Positions 56,025 to 64,000 of a stretch of 64,000 nucleotides of DNA are shown one piece after another. The notes beneath the pieces were generated by a model, which saw nothing but the letters and a program-made list of their open reading frames with translations, did no database searches and had not been told where the DNA came from. How positions within the stretch are numbered: the stretch's first letter is position 1; each line of letters opens with the position of its first letter. This DNA comes from Didemnitutus sp047777955. Lineage in GTDB: Bacteria > Verrucomicrobiota > Verrucomicrobiia > Opitutales > Opitutaceae. The DNA lies in assembly GCF_047777955.1 (NCBI RefSeq), contig NZ_CP180537.1, forward strand, positions 558,001-622,000, read 5' to 3'. A program made the translations under genes and the position numbers.

Positions 56025-57626
56025 ATGAACATGGAAATCAAAGCCCGCGACCTGATCGCGGCCGGCTGGCACGAAGGTCGTCGCCTGGGGCCCGCCCTGC
56101 GCCGCGCCCGCGACCTCGAGGCGTCGGGCCTGCCGCGCGCGGATGTCCTCGCGCAACTCGAGAAGGAATTTCCCAAGCAGCTCGCCGTCATCCTGCCGCG
56201 CTGCGAGCCGGCGCCGCTGGCCGAGGCGATCGACGCCGAAACCACTCTCGAGGCGGAGAACGTCGCCGCCGCGCGCGCCTGCATGCAGGAACTGCTGCTC
56301 TCCCCGGTGATCCAGCGCGGCGTCATCATGCCGGACACCTGTCCCACCGGCGGCGGCCGCGCGACGATCCCCGTGGGCGGGGCGATCGAGGTCGCGAACG
56401 CCATCATCCCCGGAGCCCACTCGGCGGACATCTGCTGCTCGATGTTCGCGTCCTTCTTCCCGGCCAACCATCCCGTCGGCGAGATGATGGATCATCTCCA
56501 GAAGGTGACGCATTTCGGCGCCGGCGGCCGGCCCCGCGGCCACCAGTGGAGCTCGCCGGTCATCGAGGAGCCGGTCTGGGACAACCCGTTCCTGGCCGGG
56601 TTGACCAGTCGCGCGCGCGACTTCCTCGGCACGCAGGGCGATGGCAACCATTTCGCCTACTTGGGCCGCATCGAGTTCACCGAAGCGCAACGCGCGGCGC
56701 TGGAGGCGGCCGGCTACGCCGAGCTGTCCGACTGGATCACGCGCCGCGACGGCAGGTTCAACGTCCTGGTGACGCATCACGGCTCACGCGGCCTGGGGGC
56801 CGACGTCTACAAGCGCGGCCAGGTCGCGGCGCGCAAGTGGTGCGACGAAAACGCCAAGGACATTCCCGATGCAGCCGCCTGGCTGCCGGCCGACTCGCCC
56901 GAGGGGGCCGCCTATTGGGAAGCGCTGCAATACGTCGGTCGCTGGACGCGCGAAAACCACGCCTTGATCCACGACGCCCTGCTCCGCCGTCTCGGCCAGC
57001 GCGCGCTCGTGCAGATCGGCAACGAGCACAACTTCGTCTGGAAGCAGGGGGACGTCTTCCGGCACGGCAAGGGGGCGACGCCGGCCTGGCGCGATCGCGA
57101 GGGCCGTCCGCTGCTGGGACTCATCCCGCTCAACATGGCGAAGGAAATCCTCCTCGTGCTCGGCGCCGACAATCGCGACTACCTCTCCTTCTGCCCGCAC
57201 GGGGCGGGGCGCAACCAGTCGCGCTCGGCGATGTTGCGCCCGTTCAAGGATGCGGAGGGCCGCATCGAGCCCGCACGCGTGCAGCAGGTGATGAGCGAAC
57301 TGACCGCCGGCCTCGACATTCGCTGGTTCTGCGGCGCGCCCGACCTGTCGGAGTCGCCGCTGGGCTACAAGGACGCGGGCAAGGTGAAGGCGCAGATCGC
57401 GCGCTACGGACTGGCCAGCCTCGTCGGCGAAATCCAACCGCTGGGCTGCCTCATGGCCGGCGAGGCGCCCGAGCCGCCGTGGATGCGCGCCCGCCGCGAG
57501 AAGCAGGCACGCCATCGTGCGGAGCGCCGCGAGGGGTGCAACAGGCCGCCGAGGAGGCCTGAGGGGCGCCGCGGCAGGACCGCTCTTCCCGCGGAGCGCG
57601 TGTCGGGGAAGCGCTCGTGTCGGTGA
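56025..57626 (+). CDS. rtcB: RtcB family RNA-splicing ligase
   Basis: As read, 533 aa from ATG 56025. RtcB joins 2',3'-cyclic-phosphate (3'-phosphate) and 5'-OH RNA ends using GTP and Mn. Metal and guanylylation features are 'GAHSADICCSMFA', 'LGTQGDGNHFAYLG', 'LVTHHGSRGLG', 'IGNEHNFVW' and 'CPHGAGRNQSRS' with the GMP-accepting His392. The family normally ends near 'EIQPLGCLMAGE.PEPPW'. Here some 45 residues follow, the last 30 very Arg-rich. One extra G in the run 57533-57536 would give a plausible tail 'GVQQAAEEA' and stop at 57562, so the true end is probably there. Confidence 0.88.
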   Translation: MNMEIKARDLIAAGWHEGRRLGPALRRARDLEASGLPRADVLAQLEKEFPKQLAVILPRCEPAPLAEAIDAETTLEAENVAAARACMQELLLSPVIQRGVIMPDTCPTGGGRATIPVGGAIEVANAIIPGAHSADICCSMFASFFPANHPVGEMMDHLQKVTHFGAGGRPRGHQWSSPVIEEPVWDNPFLAGLTSRARDFLGTQGDGNHFAYLGRIEFTEAQRAALEAAGYAELSDWITRRDGRFNVLVTHHGSRGLGADVYKRGQVAARKWCDENAKDIPDAAAWLPADSPEGAAYWEALQYVGRWTRENHALIHDALLRRLGQRALVQIGNEHNFVWKQGDVFRHGKGATPAWRDREGRPLLGLIPLNMAKEILLVLGADNRDYLSFCPHGAGRNQSRSAMLRPFKDAEGRIEPARVQQVMSELTAGLDIRWFCGAPDLSESPLGYKDAGKVKAQIARYGLASLVGEIQPLGCLMAGEAPEPPWMRARREKQARHRAERREGCNRPPRRPEGRRGRTALPAERVSGKRSCR

Positions 57627-57985
57627 AAGTGAGGATGCTCGCGCGCCTCCTCGGCTCCGCGGATCCTCGGAGTCAGAGCGTGGCGCTCAACGATCCGGCG
57701 CCGGCCGCGCTGCGTGGATCAACGCGGTGGCGTCGATGCGGATCGACGCGTAGGGGTTGACGTCGGTGCTGGTGCCAGCGGCCGATCGCGACCGTTGTGC
57801 CCGCGGAATCGCTTCGGGCCCGCCCGTGGGAATCTCCGTGGTTGAGACCGCACGCGGTGCTCCTGGATGCGCGGCAGCGAGGCGCCGGCTCGACTGCGAT
57901 ATCCAGGAATCTGCCGCAGAGGAAACGGCGCACGAAGCGATGCTCGGAGGCGCGGCGCACCGGGCAGTTTTCGCTCGAGCGGTCC
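57627..57985. other. Gap between convergent rtcB and TPR genes, no gene recognised
   Basis: About 360 bases (420 if rtcB ends at 57562). Both strands have open frames, but none has a plausible start or family. A minus-strand frame reading 'GTSTDVNPYASIRIDATALIHA' (about 57695-57775) could be a decayed C-terminus. No terminator with a T tail was found. Confidence 0.3.
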
Positions 57986-59494
57986 TCAGTGAGAGTGCTT
58001 GAGCGCGCGCAGCTTGACGGGATCGCTGCCGGCGGCGTCCAGTTGCTGCAAGCGCTGGAAGAGCTGCAGAATTCGCTTCGCGTTCGCGTCCTCCCAGCCG
58101 GCGGAGGTGTAGAGATGCACCTCGGTCAGGGTCTGCGAGTAGCTCTCCGCGGGCTTGGCGTGACGGTCGTATTTGTCGTGCCACACCAGGCGCGGCTCCG
58201 TGAAGGTGATCTTGAGGTCGAGCAGCCGTCGGGTGAAGACGAGTGGTTCGAACGAAACCTGCTTCAGCTGCGTGAAGCGCGCGAACGAAAACCATTTCTG
58301 GAGCCGCACGTTCGGGACCGTGGCGCGAAGCGAAGTGTCCTCCACGTCGCGGTCGTAAACGCTCGTGAGCTGATATTCTCCCTGCTGGAGGGAGAGACGG
58401 ATGGGGGTGTGGTAAACGATCCAGCGTTTCCCGAATTCGTTTTCGCGGACCGGCTCCGGGTTCGCCAGCAGCTGCGCCAATTCCTGGACCAGGCGATTGC
58501 GCTCTTCGTCGCGCCAGGCTGGCAGCGTGCCCTCCTCGGCCTTCTGCTCGGCCAAGCGGCGCTGCTCGGCGGCGGCGTGCGCGATGCGGTCGCGCACTTC
58601 GGCCAAACGGTCTGGCCCGAACGCATCGTTGACGAAAGTGCTGAGGGGCTCCGACGAGCGTTCGCCCATGAACGCCAGGACCGCGTCCTGGCGCACGAAG
58701 TCCTCGAAGCTCATGCCGAGGCGGCTGGCCTGCTTCAGGTGTTCCAGCGTCTGGCTCTCCTCGCGCCGCTCGGAGTAGATGCCGGCGAGGATCAACTGCA
58801 GCCCCAGGTGATCCGGGAAGGCCTGCGCCAGGCGCAACGGCTCAGCGACATCGCGGCTGCGCCGCCAGGCCGACTCGCGGCGCAGCGCTTGGTCGAGGAG
58901 CGCGACCAGCGCCGTGTGCCGACGGGATAATTCGTCGTTGGCCGTTTGTGCTGACTCTCCGCCCTGCTGAACGACTTGTTGCCAGATGACGGCTGCGTCC
59001 AGAAGGCGGTTCAAGCGATCAGCGAAAAGGCCGGCGGCCTTGAGCCCGGTCTCGCCGGAGCTCGGATCTGCGGCGAATGCCTCCGCGTAGGCCTGCGCGG
59101 CCTTCGCCATGAGTCCGTCGCCGTAGGCGGCATCGCCCTCGCTTAGCTTGGTCGCCGCGGTGCGCTTCTGCTTGATCAGTTGGACGACTTCCCGGATGCG
59201 CCCGGCCTGCGCGCCGTTCGCCCGCTGCAGCGCCTCGTCGCCCAAGCTTGCGGCCTCGTCGAGATTGCCCAGCCGATAGGACGCGATCGCGCCATAAAAA
59301 TAGCCATCGCTGGATTGCGGGTCGGCGGTGATCGCGTGCCTGAAATCCAGGAGCGCGCCGCTCGGGTCGCCCTGATCGAGTTTCGCGCGTCCCGCTTGCA
59401 CCAGCCCGGCCGCGGAATCGGCCGCGTGCGCAACGGCGGTCACGCCGAGGCCAACGCTCAGGACGATCCGCAAGATCAGCATTTTCATCGCCAT
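57986..59494 (-). CDS. Exported TPR-repeat protein of unknown function
   Basis: 502 residues from ATG 59494. Signal peptide (MAMKMLILRIVLSVGLGVTA..AHA). Residues about 28-130 and 210-300 are TPR-like helical repeats ('AKLDQGDPSGALLDFRHAIT', 'DPQSSDGYFYGAIASYRLGN'). The C-terminal ~180 residues form a beta-rich domain ('IRLSLQQGEYQLTSVYDRD', 'KITFTEPRLVWHDKYD') that I do not recognise. The coiled-coil gene upstream ends 25 bases before it, on the same strand. The pair is probably a periplasmic or envelope-associated complex; no catalytic motif is visible. Confidence 0.75.
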   Translation of the reverse strand: MAMKMLILRIVLSVGLGVTAVAHAADSAAGLVQAGRAKLDQGDPSGALLDFRHAITADPQSSDGYFYGAIASYRLGNLDEAASLGDEALQRANGAQAGRIREVVQLIKQKRTAATKLSEGDAAYGDGLMAKAAQAYAEAFAADPSSGETGLKAAGLFADRLNRLLDAAVIWQQVVQQGGESAQTANDELSRRHTALVALLDQALRRESAWRRSRDVAEPLRLAQAFPDHLGLQLILAGIYSERREESQTLEHLKQASRLGMSFEDFVRQDAVLAFMGERSSEPLSTFVNDAFGPDRLAEVRDRIAHAAAEQRRLAEQKAEEGTLPAWRDEERNRLVQELAQLLANPEPVRENEFGKRWIVYHTPIRLSLQQGEYQLTSVYDRDVEDTSLRATVPNVRLQKWFSFARFTQLKQVSFEPLVFTRRLLDLKITFTEPRLVWHDKYDRHAKPAESYSQTLTEVHLYTSAGWEDANAKRILQLFQRLQQLDAAGSDPVKLRALKHSH

Positions 59495-59518
59495 AAAATC
59501 GTGCCGAGGCCGCTTTCG

Positions 59519-60592
59519 TTACTTGCCCTCGAGGAGCGAGCGCGCGCTGGGTTCCTTGCCGGCGGCCTGCTTCTTGGCCGTTTCCTTCCTGGCCCCCTCG
59601 AGCAATTCCTGCGCGGAGTTCATCGCATCTTTCGTCCGATCCACGCCTGAGACGCCATACACGACATAGGTGAGCGGAGCGGGCACGCCACGCACGACCT
59701 TGTCGATATACCAGCCGTCGGGGATGCCGAACACCGCGTCGATGCTCGAGGCCAGGGTGCCGAGCCGGTCCAGGTCGGCGCTCGCGGCGGAGACGAATGC
59801 GCGCTGGTCCTGGGTGGCGCGCGACGCGGCGGCGCGGGCGCTCTCGGTGTCGCGCGCCAGTTGGCGGGCCAGTCCGGCGATGCGCGACTCGAGCGCTTGG
59901 CGCACGGCCACGTCCTCTGCTTTGACGAGGGAGGCTTGGGCGGATTCGAGTTCGCCCCGCCGCGCGTGCAATTTCTTCTCCCATTCACCGGCTTCCTGCC
60001 GCCACTGCGCGAGACGATGATCGCGCTCGTCCAGGAGCTGATGGTGATACGCGGGGTAGAGGTTCATGAACCGAAAATAGGCATCGCCCAGACGATCGCT
60101 GGCGTCGCGCTTTTGTTTTTCCAGTTCATTCAGGCGCAGGCGTAGTTTCGCCAGCCGATCGTCGAAATCCTTTTTGCACTTTTCCAACTCCTCGGGCGTG
60201 GCCGGCCGGACCTGCTGGCCCGGATGAGGAAAGTGCTGGCCGGAGGCCTCGATCTGACTGCGGGTCTGGCCGCAGCCCGTGCAGAATTCTCCGCGGCGCA
60301 GTTCGTCGAGGGCCTTCTTCTTTTGGAACTCCAGGTCCCGAATGGCATCGTTCTGCTCGCGGATTTTGCGGTCCAGTTCGCGCACCTGGTCGGCGCCGTC
60401 CTTCATTTTTCGCAGCACATCCGCGATCTGGTTGGAACTCGAGACCCACGCCGCGCGATCCTGCGCAATCAGGCTGGTGTAATTGACTGCGGCCGGCGCC
60501 GCCGCCGCGGTCGCCGGCGGAGTATCGGCCGCACGGACGAGGAAGGGCAGGGCGGCGATGACTGACGCGATGAAAAGAGAGAAGGGGCGCAC
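59519..60592 (-). CDS. Exported coiled-coil protein with a CxxC motif
   Basis: 357 residues from ATG 60592. Signal peptide ('LFIASVIAALPFLVRAA'). Two long coiled-coil stretches (about 60-100 'RKMKDGADQVRELDRKIREQ' and 135-265) flank a short loop with 'CTGCGQTRSQI', a possible metal or redox site. The C-terminal part holds a beta segment ('GIPDGWYIDKVVRGVPAP') and a Lys/Ala-rich tail. First gene of a two-gene unit with the TPR protein. Family not recognised. Confidence 0.72.
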   Translation of the reverse strand: MRPFSLFIASVIAALPFLVRAADTPPATAAAAPAAVNYTSLIAQDRAAWVSSSNQIADVLRKMKDGADQVRELDRKIREQNDAIRDLEFQKKKALDELRRGEFCTGCGQTRSQIEASGQHFPHPGQQVRPATPEELEKCKKDFDDRLAKLRLRLNELEKQKRDASDRLGDAYFRFMNLYPAYHHQLLDERDHRLAQWRQEAGEWEKKLHARRGELESAQASLVKAEDVAVRQALESRIAGLARQLARDTESARAAASRATQDQRAFVSAASADLDRLGTLASSIDAVFGIPDGWYIDKVVRGVPAPLTYVVYGVSGVDRTKDAMNSAQELLEGARKETAKKQAAGKEPSARSLLEGK

Positions 60593-60879
60593 CTAGGGGA
60601 TAAACGTGGGCCAAGGTGGTTTTCTTAGGCGGCGAGGCAAGCTCGGGCGCTTGCTGGCAGACTCGGGGCGCACGATCCGAGGCAATTTGGCGCTACGTCG
60701 CACCAAACCGACCGCGCGGAATGGTATTGCCCCGCGATCGCATAGCGCCCGTTGGGAGGACTCTCGCGGAACGGCACTCGATACTGGTAAGCCTTTCGAA
60801 CGCACCTTGCCATCGCTTGTGCGGCCCGAAGAAGCGGGACTGCGTGCCTCGGGAAAGTTTTCGGATCCAAACCGTAGAT
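60593..60879. other. Intergenic region upstream of the coiled-coil gene
   Basis: About 290 bases between the coiled-coil gene start and the TonB-receptor terminator. Short open frames only; no recognised gene, operator or RNA. It must hold the promoter of the two-gene unit. Confidence 0.3.
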
Positions 60880-60934
60880 AAAAAACCTGCGGCAGGGAGG
60901 GGCGGTTTCGTTTCGCCTCTCTTCCTGCCGCAGG
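60880..60934 (-). terminator. Rho-independent terminator of the siderophore-type TonB receptor
   Basis: A perfect 11-bp arm pair CCTGCGGCAGG (60886-60896) / CCTGCCGCAGG (60924-60934) encloses further partial pairing (GAGGGGCG with CGCCTCTC). On the minus strand the hairpin is followed by six T (A run 60880-60885). It lies 50 bases past the receptor stop, so it is a classic intrinsic terminator. Confidence 0.88.
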
Positions 60935-60983
60935 CTTTGGGAATCTAGCGGCGGGTCGGCTGTGGGCCGAAGCCTGACTGCGC

Positions 60984-63287
60984 TTAGAACGTCGTGTTCA
61001 TGCTCAACGTCCAGCTGATGGGTTCGCCCCAGCGGCCGTTGCCGAGCAGGTAGTTTTCGTCCGTGATGTTGGCGACACGCAGGTTGAAGTTCACCGGCTT
61101 GCGCCAGAGCTTCGTGTTGTAGCGCGCGAAGACGTCGAAGAGCGTCGCGGAAGGAACGATGCGGAGGCTGTTGGCCACGGTGTTGTTCGCCGTGCTGTAG
61201 GCATTCTTGTAGTTGATGGAGTGTCCGATGGAGAGCCCCTTCAACGCGCCGCGGAAACTATAGCGTTGGATGAAGGCGATGGAGCGCGTGGGCGCGTTGG
61301 CGAGCGGGAGGCCTTTGCGGCCGACCACGACTTCGTCTTCCTCGACGCCGCCGTGGAAGAAGCAGCCGTCGAGGGCGACCGTCCACGCGTTGTTGAGCTC
61401 GTAGTCCAAGCGGAATTCGACGCCCTCGGAGCCTTCGCGGCCCGACGCGATGAAGATGCCGGTCTGGCGCTCGTCGGCGGGAGTGGCGGGGTTATCCACC
61501 GCTTGGGGCGGGACGGCTTGCGCGAGGTTGACCTGCTGCTGATCGAAGTAGGCGAAGGAGCCCGTGAGGCGCTGCTTGAAGAGGCCGAACTTCACGCCGA
61601 GCTCGGTGATCTTGCCGCGATTGGGCGGGACGGGATTGAAATACGCGTCGCGGGCGAACTGGTTGCGGAAGCTGGTGGCCTTTTGCGCGTAGACGCGGGC
61701 GTAGTCGACGGCGCCGCGGTTCTGCAGCACGTCCAGCATGACGGCGAGCTGGTAGGGATTGTCCTTCTGCGACTGAACGGTGCGGGTGGGCGCGGCGCCG
61801 ATGTTGGTGACCTCGGCCCAGGAGTAGCCACTGAGCAGCATGAGGCGCTCGTCGAAGAATTTCAGCGTGTTGAGTGCGCGGTGATTGGTGAACTCGGAAG
61901 TGATGTCGCCGCCGTTGCCGCGGTAATAGATCGGCTGCTTGATGTCGGCGAGGGTGGCGATGGGGTAGCCGTTGGCGGCGTCCGCGGTGTTGCGGAAGCG
62001 GAGTTGCGCGGGCGTCGCGTTGACGATGCCGTTGGGGAAAATGAGGCTCGTGGCGACGTTGTTGTTCGTGAAGCGATACTGCTGCGTGAGGAAATAGTTC
62101 GTGTTGAATTCGGAGCCGAGGAGAAGGCTGCCCGTCACCTTTTTCTTGAAGCCGTAGCGCAGGAGCACGTCGGAGTTGTAGCCGTGGACGCTGTTGGAGT
62201 TGTCGTTGAACTGCGGGCGCTGGGTCGAGTTGTCCTGATTCCAAGTCACGAAGCCCGGGTAGATGCGCTTGCTGACGTTGTATTGAGCGCGGACGGTGAG
62301 CCAGTCCTTGTAGGAGTAGGTGCCGCTCAGGTTGTAGGCGTCCTGAGTGTTCTCCTCGACGCTGTCGGCGCCGGCGAAGTTGATGTCACGGCCGCGGCCG
62401 CGGTTGGTCAGGTCGAACGTGCCGTTGACGATCGGAGCGGGATTCAGGGTCGAGCGGTCGCGGTGCAGTTTCTCGTATTCCGCCGTGAGTTCGAGTCCGG
62501 GCAGCGGACGGATCGTGAGCGACGGCGCGATGACGTCGTATCTCGCGAATTGGTCGGGGAAGCTTCCGTTCTTGTCGGACCCAGCGATGACGAGGCGGTA
62601 GGCCAGCATCTTCTTGCCACCGATCTCGATCGGCGCGGTGGTGTCGAACATACCTTGGATGAGCGAGTCGGAGCCGGTGGTGACGCCGACCTTGGTGGTG
62701 TTCTTGAACGTTGGGCGCTTCGAGATGTAGTTCATGCCGCCGCCGGGATTCGAAAGACCGTAGAGCACGGAGTTCGGGCCCTTCAGGATTTCGACGCGCT
62801 CATAGGCCGCGGTGATGTAAACGCGGCCGCCCGGCGCGTAGCCGTTGCGGAGAGGCTGCAGAGGGAATCCGCGGGCGTTGGCGGTCTCGTTTTGCCCGGC
62901 GGTGCTGTTGACGGTGGTGAAACGGGCGACGTCGTCGAAGGTGATCAGCTGGAGTTCCTCGATCATCCGGCTGTCGATCGCGCTGATGGTGAAGGGGGAC
63001 TTGGCGACATCGAGCGCGACGAGCGAGCCGGTTGTGGCTTGGCGAGCGCCGTAGGTGTTGTCGACGTTGTCGCTGACCGTGAACGGCGAAAGGGTGACGA
63101 CTTCCCCTTCCAGCGGCGTGGGCGCCTGCGCATTTGCGGAGAGCGCGAAGACGCCGGTTGCAGCCGTGATCAACGTGAGGAGGAGCTTCGAACGGAAGGC
63201 GCTGTTCCCGGCAAGGCACGGGTGTGCGCTAGCGAACGGGGTGGCCGGGAAAGCGTCGCGATGAAGGGGGGGGGGCGATAGGTGCAT
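60984..63287 (-). CDS. TonB-dependent receptor, siderophore type
   Basis: 767 residues from ATG 63287; an internal Met closer to the hydrophobic stretch is not available, so the pre-signal leader is long (about 30 residues) before 'LLLTLITAATGVFALSANA'. The leader motif 'GEVVTLSPFTVSDN' precedes the plug ('KSPFTISAIDSRMIEEL', 'YERVEILKGPNSVLYGLSNPGGGMNYIS'), which is wording typical of ferri-siderophore receptors such as FhuA/FoxA relatives. The barrel ends 'PISWTLSMNTTF' with a terminal Phe. Preceded by a 400-base regulatory gap and, further up on the same strand, an AraC-type regulator. Ends at a strong terminator. Confidence 0.9.
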   Translation of the reverse strand: MHLSPPPLHRDAFPATPFASAHPCLAGNSAFRSKLLLTLITAATGVFALSANAQAPTPLEGEVVTLSPFTVSDNVDNTYGARQATTGSLVALDVAKSPFTISAIDSRMIEELQLITFDDVARFTTVNSTAGQNETANARGFPLQPLRNGYAPGGRVYITAAYERVEILKGPNSVLYGLSNPGGGMNYISKRPTFKNTTKVGVTTGSDSLIQGMFDTTAPIEIGGKKMLAYRLVIAGSDKNGSFPDQFARYDVIAPSLTIRPLPGLELTAEYEKLHRDRSTLNPAPIVNGTFDLTNRGRGRDINFAGADSVEENTQDAYNLSGTYSYKDWLTVRAQYNVSKRIYPGFVTWNQDNSTQRPQFNDNSNSVHGYNSDVLLRYGFKKKVTGSLLLGSEFNTNYFLTQQYRFTNNNVATSLIFPNGIVNATPAQLRFRNTADAANGYPIATLADIKQPIYYRGNGGDITSEFTNHRALNTLKFFDERLMLLSGYSWAEVTNIGAAPTRTVQSQKDNPYQLAVMLDVLQNRGAVDYARVYAQKATSFRNQFARDAYFNPVPPNRGKITELGVKFGLFKQRLTGSFAYFDQQQVNLAQAVPPQAVDNPATPADERQTGIFIASGREGSEGVEFRLDYELNNAWTVALDGCFFHGGVEEDEVVVGRKGLPLANAPTRSIAFIQRYSFRGALKGLSIGHSINYKNAYSTANNTVANSLRIVPSATLFDVFARYNTKLWRKPVNFNLRVANITDENYLLGNGRWGEPISWTLSMNTTF

Positions 63288-63689
63288 GGGTGGGTCTTGC
63301 TTCGAGGTGAGTGGGAACGGTCGAAGAGTGGGGGCGATCGGGGTAGAAGGGGGATGCGGGAGAAGCGCCGAGATGAGAGGAGGGCGCTCGGCGAGGGGTA
63401 TGACCTAAAAAGAGACACAAAGTGCTCAATAATTGCAATCAAAATTGCGCCGAATCTTCTAAACCATTAATCGAAAGCTAAAAAAATAGCGCGAAACACG
63501 CCCAAGCCGAGGAGCGGCGATTGATTCAGCTAAAATTTGTTCATTTCACGCGTCGGCTGAGAGAAGGCTCGGGCGGCCCAATCTGCGCCTCCTCGGCTCG
63601 CGCTCGCCCCGTCGGCTCTGGACCCGGTGGGAGCGGGTGACGCTTACTGGAGCAGGGTGCTGCGGCAGATATCCGCCCCGGCCTCAGGT
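63288..63689. promoter_or_regulatory. AT-rich upstream region of the TonB receptor
   Basis: 402 bases without a gene. About 63404-63540 is distinctly AT-rich against a GC-rich background, with A tracts and a short inverted repeat GCAAT-CAAA-ATTGC (63435-63448). This is the expected place for the receptor promoter and for activator binding by the AraC-type protein encoded next to it. No exact -35/-10 pair can be fixed by eye. Confidence 0.45.
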
Positions 63690-64000
63690 CTAGGCTTCGC
63701 TCTCCAGCGCGGGGGTGCTTTTGCTTCGCCGGTATTCGGTGGGGGTCATGCCCGTCACATCGCGAAATACCTTGGTGAGGTAGCGCATGTTCTGGAACCC
63801 GGCCTGCCGCGCCGCCTCGGTAACGCTCAGATTGGTGGACGTGAGTAAATGCCGCACCCGTTCCATCTGAACCCGCTGGATCTCGTCGTGGATCGAGCGG
63901 CCAAGCGCCTTCATGAATTTCCGGTAGGCGGTCGAATTCGACATGCCCGTCACTTTCAGGACGTCGGCCGGCGAAATCGGGTCGCAGGCGTGTTCCTTGA
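63690..64000 (-). CDS. AraC/XylR-family regulator, C-terminal DNA-binding part (5' end outside window)
   Basis: Minus-strand frame open from the right edge of the window to TAG 63690-63692; about 103 residues visible. Two helix-turn-helix units of the AraC family: 'SPADVLKVTGMSNSTAYRKF' and 'LSVTEAARQAGFQNMRYLTK', then the family signature 'VFRDVTGMTPTEYRR'. The wording is closest to XylR-type activators with a LacI-like sensor domain, which would lie outside. It precedes the TonB receptor on the same strand and may control it. Confidence 0.85.
   Translation of the reverse strand, partial: KEHACDPISPADVLKVTGMSNSTAYRKFMKALGRSIHDEIQRVQMERVRHLLTSTNLSVTEAARQAGFQNMRYLTKVFRDVTGMTPTEYRRSKSTPALESEA

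Noticed and set aside
57627..57985. Pseudogene between rtcB and the TPR gene
   Set aside because: A short plausible peptide stretch exists on the minus strand but no family can be named, so it is described only as a gap.
63404..63545. AT-rich patch as a horizontally acquired island
   Set aside because: It is confined to a promoter gap of about 140 bases; flanking genes have ordinary composition and no integrase or repeats border it.

Overview
The window is GC-rich, densely packed bacterial DNA that most resembles an Opitutaceae-type member of the Verrucomicrobiota. The reasons are several large TonB-dependent receptors without SusD partners that carry an 'LSPFEV/LSPFTV' leader motif, LacI-controlled glycoside hydrolase loci, a DUF2911 protein, a bacillithiol locus, and a tmRNA on the minus strand. 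This is inference from gene content; no rRNA gene is present. I see no CRISPR array, insertion sequence, prophage or tRNA gene.

Layout. 1-3533: end of a TonB receptor and a GH127-type arabinofuranosidase. 3573-9740: a GntR regulator divergent from a tightly coupled four-gene operon (HpaI aldolase, FAD oxidoreductase, NanM-like kelch protein, MFS transporter), with a 13-bp palindrome in the promoter gap. 9792-10145: tmRNA. 10285-15039 (minus): sixA, a GH3 acyl-amido synthetase, an alpha/beta hydrolase and a two-domain PPK2 kinase. 15105-22399 (minus): bacillithiol locus with bshA, bshB1, a half-length BshC-like protein, a Na+/solute symporter, a small membrane protein and a large PIG-L deacetylase. 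22531-25554: DUF2911 protein and an acyl-CoA dehydrogenase.

25687-39831 is a carbohydrate locus: GH95 fucosidase, TonB receptor, beta-phosphoglucomutase, GPH-type transporter, GH65 phosphorylase, GH87-like alpha-1,3-glucanase and a LacI regulator. Three copies of an 11-bp-core operator (GCAAnCGTTGC) lie before the receptor, pgmB and lacI. 39886-40794: a small hypothetical gene and a LOV-like PAS protein. 40921-55779 is a second LacI regulon, marked by four copies of the perfect palindrome GCAAACGTTTGC. It comprises a minus-strand operon (TIM-barrel/SUMF1 fusion, CitE-like lyase, CaiB CoA-transferase, TerC), lacI, ribokinase, a second GH127 enzyme, a TonB receptor, a symporter fused to an extracytoplasmic kelch-like domain, and an esterase. 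56025-64000: RtcB, a TPR/coiled-coil gene pair, a siderophore-type TonB receptor and the end of an AraC/XylR regulator.

A window-wide peculiarity affects how the genes should be read. About a dozen otherwise intact genes are broken by single-base shifts, and nearly every one is repaired by adding one C or G to a short C/G run. I read these as probable long-read homopolymer errors, so the affected genes are given as full-length CDS with the break described.
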